A stretch of DNA of 64,000 nucleotides from Actinomadura hibisca NBRC 15177 (GTDB taxonomy: Bacteria; Actinomycetota; Actinomycetes; Streptosporangiales; Streptosporangiaceae): NCBI RefSeq assembly GCF_001552635.1, contig NZ_BCRO01000011.1, positions 1 to 64,000 on the forward strand. Reading direction: 5' to 3'. The translations under genes were made by a program, and so were the position numbers. Within the stretch, counting starts at the first letter, position 1; every line of letters starts with the position of its first letter. Below are positions 62,663 through 64,000 of this stretch, in pieces. The notes beneath the pieces are model-generated. The model did not search any database and was not told where the DNA came from. It worked only from the letters and a program-made list of their open reading frames with translations.

Positions 62663-63838
62663 ATGCGGATCGCAGATCACGTCAGCTGGGAGCGGGATGT
62701 GCCGGTGCGTTACCTCCTGGTCCAGGAGGACGAAGACGGCGTGGAACGGTTCTGGGGCAGGTGTGCGGGCGTTGAAGGGCTGTTCGTCGACCCGGTGCCG
62801 CTGCCACGAGAGGTCCTCACGCTTCGCGGATGCAGCCCCGACGGCCCGTTGCACGATGTCCTCTCCACCCCGGGCCTCTCGTCCCGGAGCCTGGGCGACG
62901 TGCTTGTCGAGGTCCGGGACGGCGAGCAGCCCGTGCAGTGGTGGACGCTCGTCGACGCGGTCGTGGTGACCCATCGGCCTCACCCGGCCGATCCGGCGCG
63001 GTACGACATCGTCCTCGGCGCCGGCGTCCGGCATGAGGAGAGCTTCTTCGAGTTGCCCGCCAGGCCAGACTTCGAGCTTTTGGCAGGGACAACGGCAGCG
63101 ACTGAGAGTGCGGGCCGGTGCTCGGCGGTTGAGGGACTGTTCCGACCGCGCGCGGCCCCGGCTCCCGTCCCGATGGAGTTGATCGGCTGCGAACCTACCG
63201 AACCCCTGCTCGCGAAGCTGCGGCGACCACAACGGCGGAAAGGGGACTGGGCCCACCTCCTGATGCTGGATCGTCATGGCGCGGTGATGGCCTCCCAGAC
63301 CGTGGGGCTGGCCATCGCCGGAGCGCGCCCGTCCGTGCTGGGTGGCGCGCTCGTCGACGTCACCCTGGCCGACGGCGGAGACGGTCGGCCCTCGACGGTG
63401 GCCCGCCCGATCTGGGAGCAGCGGTACGCGGGCCCGCCTACCGAGCCGAACCTCTGGGCGTCCTACGACTCGGCGGGCAGGGTCGAGTGGCTCCATCTCG
63501 CCCTCCGGGGCCGGCGGGAGCCCGCGTCCTCGCCGGATCGGTCCGGCGGGGAGCGTCATCTCGACGGCCGGTTCGTCACGGACGTCCCGGGGTTGCATTG
63601 TGCGATCGCTGAGGCGCTGCTTGGGCCCGGCCAGTACTTCGGCCATGGGTGGGACGCCTTCGCGGACTGCCTGTGCGGTGGGTCCGGAGTGGTCCCTCCG
63701 TTCACCTTGGTCTGGCACGACTCCGACGTCGCGCGGCGTGCACTGGCAGAGGTCGTGGACACGGCGAGTCGGCTCTCCTACTTCGAGGAGATCGTGCAGT
63801 TCCTCGAACAAAGCGGCGTCACCGTCGTGCTCCGGTGA
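62663..63838 (+). CDS. large hypothetical protein with C-terminal barstar domain
   Basis: A 391-residue soluble protein. Residues about 300-391 match the barstar fold (barnase inhibitor): VTDVPGLHCAIAEALLGPGQ, YFGHGWDAFADCLCGG, then LVWHDSDVARRAL and EIVQFLEQSGVTVVLR. The first about 290 residues are two weakly similar halves (both with RCxxVEGLF: RCAGVEGLF near 35, RCSAVEGLF near 152) of unknown function. GAGGAG precedes the ATG. Barstar domains neutralise RNase toxins, but no toxin gene is visible here. Confidence 0.8.
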   Translation: MRIADHVSWERDVPVRYLLVQEDEDGVERFWGRCAGVEGLFVDPVPLPREVLTLRGCSPDGPLHDVLSTPGLSSRSLGDVLVEVRDGEQPVQWWTLVDAVVVTHRPHPADPARYDIVLGAGVRHEESFFELPARPDFELLAGTTAATESAGRCSAVEGLFRPRAAPAPVPMELIGCEPTEPLLAKLRRPQRRKGDWAHLLMLDRHGAVMASQTVGLAIAGARPSVLGGALVDVTLADGGDGRPSTVARPIWEQRYAGPPTEPNLWASYDSAGRVEWLHLALRGRREPASSPDRSGGERHLDGRFVTDVPGLHCAIAEALLGPGQYFGHGWDAFADCLCGGSGVVPPFTLVWHDSDVARRALAEVVDTASRLSYFEEIVQFLEQSGVTVVLR

Positions 63839-63871
63839 GCCCTCGGTGCCCGACAGCGTTGGCTTTCGGGT

Positions 63872-64000
63872 TCAGCGGCTCACGGTGGTCTCTCGTTCCA
63901 CGCGTGACAACTTCTCCGGGTTGCGCACGTGGTAGAGGCCGGTGACCAGGCCGTTCTCGATCCGCACCGCCAGCACGCCGTCGATCTCCCCGTTGATCCG
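63872..64000 (-). CDS. sigJ: SigJ-like ECF sigma factor, C-terminal end (partial)
   Basis: The minus strand enters from outside the window and reads GEIDGVLAVRIENGLVTGLY, HVRNPEKLSRVERETTVSR, then stop. This is the end of the SnoaL-like C-terminal domain of ECF41/SigJ-type sigma factors, where the block YxVRNPEKLxRV is characteristic. Only 42 codons are present, so the sigma regions themselves cannot be seen. Confidence 0.75.
   Translation of the reverse strand, partial: RINGEIDGVLAVRIENGLVTGLYHVRNPEKLSRVERETTVSR

Overview
The window comes from a high-GC actinobacterial chromosome. Coding frames have almost only G or C at third positions, GTG starts are common (one start is TTG), and stop/start overlaps are frequent. 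Gene content (many TetR/MarR/ArsR regulators paired with drug exporters, terpene and glycosyl-transfer genes, ECF sigma factors, secreted hydrolases) suggests an antibiotic-producing filamentous actinomycete such as Streptomyces, Actinomadura or a relative. I see no rRNA, tRNA, CRISPR array or intact insertion sequence. It reads as accessory chromosomal-arm DNA.

Layout. 0.2-5.2 kb: two exporter/regulator modules (MarR with a DHA2 exporter; ArsR with an MFS exporter and a divergent VOC gene), both with clear palindromic operators. 5.3-6.0 kb: a DUF1062 zinc-ribbon gene preceded by a multi-hairpin RNA leader. 6.1-10.9 kb: GntR, PEBP-like, a DtxR-type regulator with altered metal ligands, a hydrolase with a GlxA-type regulator, and a DUF1345 membrane protein. 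11-14.7 kb: two flavin amine oxidases around a TetR gene, with the same operator in front of both oxidase promoters. 14.8-21.3 kb: a compact terpenoid locus with an FAD oxidoreductase, a terpene synthase fused to a cytochrome P450, a methyltransferase and possibly a hydrolase. 21.4-24.9 kb: a stretch of broken genes among intact TetR and quinone-reductase genes. 25-30.7 kb: an ECF sigma/CU044_5270 pair, a TetR/oxidoreductase pair, a WYL regulator with RidA, and DUF488. 31-36 kb: lipid kinase, coiled-coil protein, LysR and another broken exporter/regulator pair. 36-42 kb: small stress-type genes, a HEAT/MerR-HEAT pair and a secreted lipase. 42.6-51.7 kb: dehydratase, TetX-like monooxygenase, exporter, a tandem TetR protein, a glycosyltransferase and an ArsR-type regulator. 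51.8-59.4 kb: an exporter, then a glycopeptide-response (van-like) cluster: sensor kinase, response regulator, VanY-like carboxypeptidase, VanJ-like phosphatase, a second sensor kinase lacking its regulator, and an S12 carboxypeptidase. 59.5-64 kb: small secreted protein, HxlR/MFS pair, a GbsR-like regulator, a barstar-domain protein, and the end of a SigJ-like sigma factor.

Three themes stand out. First, the terpene synthase-P450 fusion with its neighbours is a plausible undescribed terpenoid pathway. Second, the van-like cluster has one shared promoter element in front of both of its carboxypeptidase genes, so a single response regulator probably drives a cell-wall precursor-trimming response without vanHAX. 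Third, the window holds at least five clean deletion scars (near 22.6, 24.8, 35.83, 43.67 and 56.95 kb), where neighbouring genes are joined with their surviving parts still in good coding condition. Several removed regulators, leaving exporters or a kinase without control.
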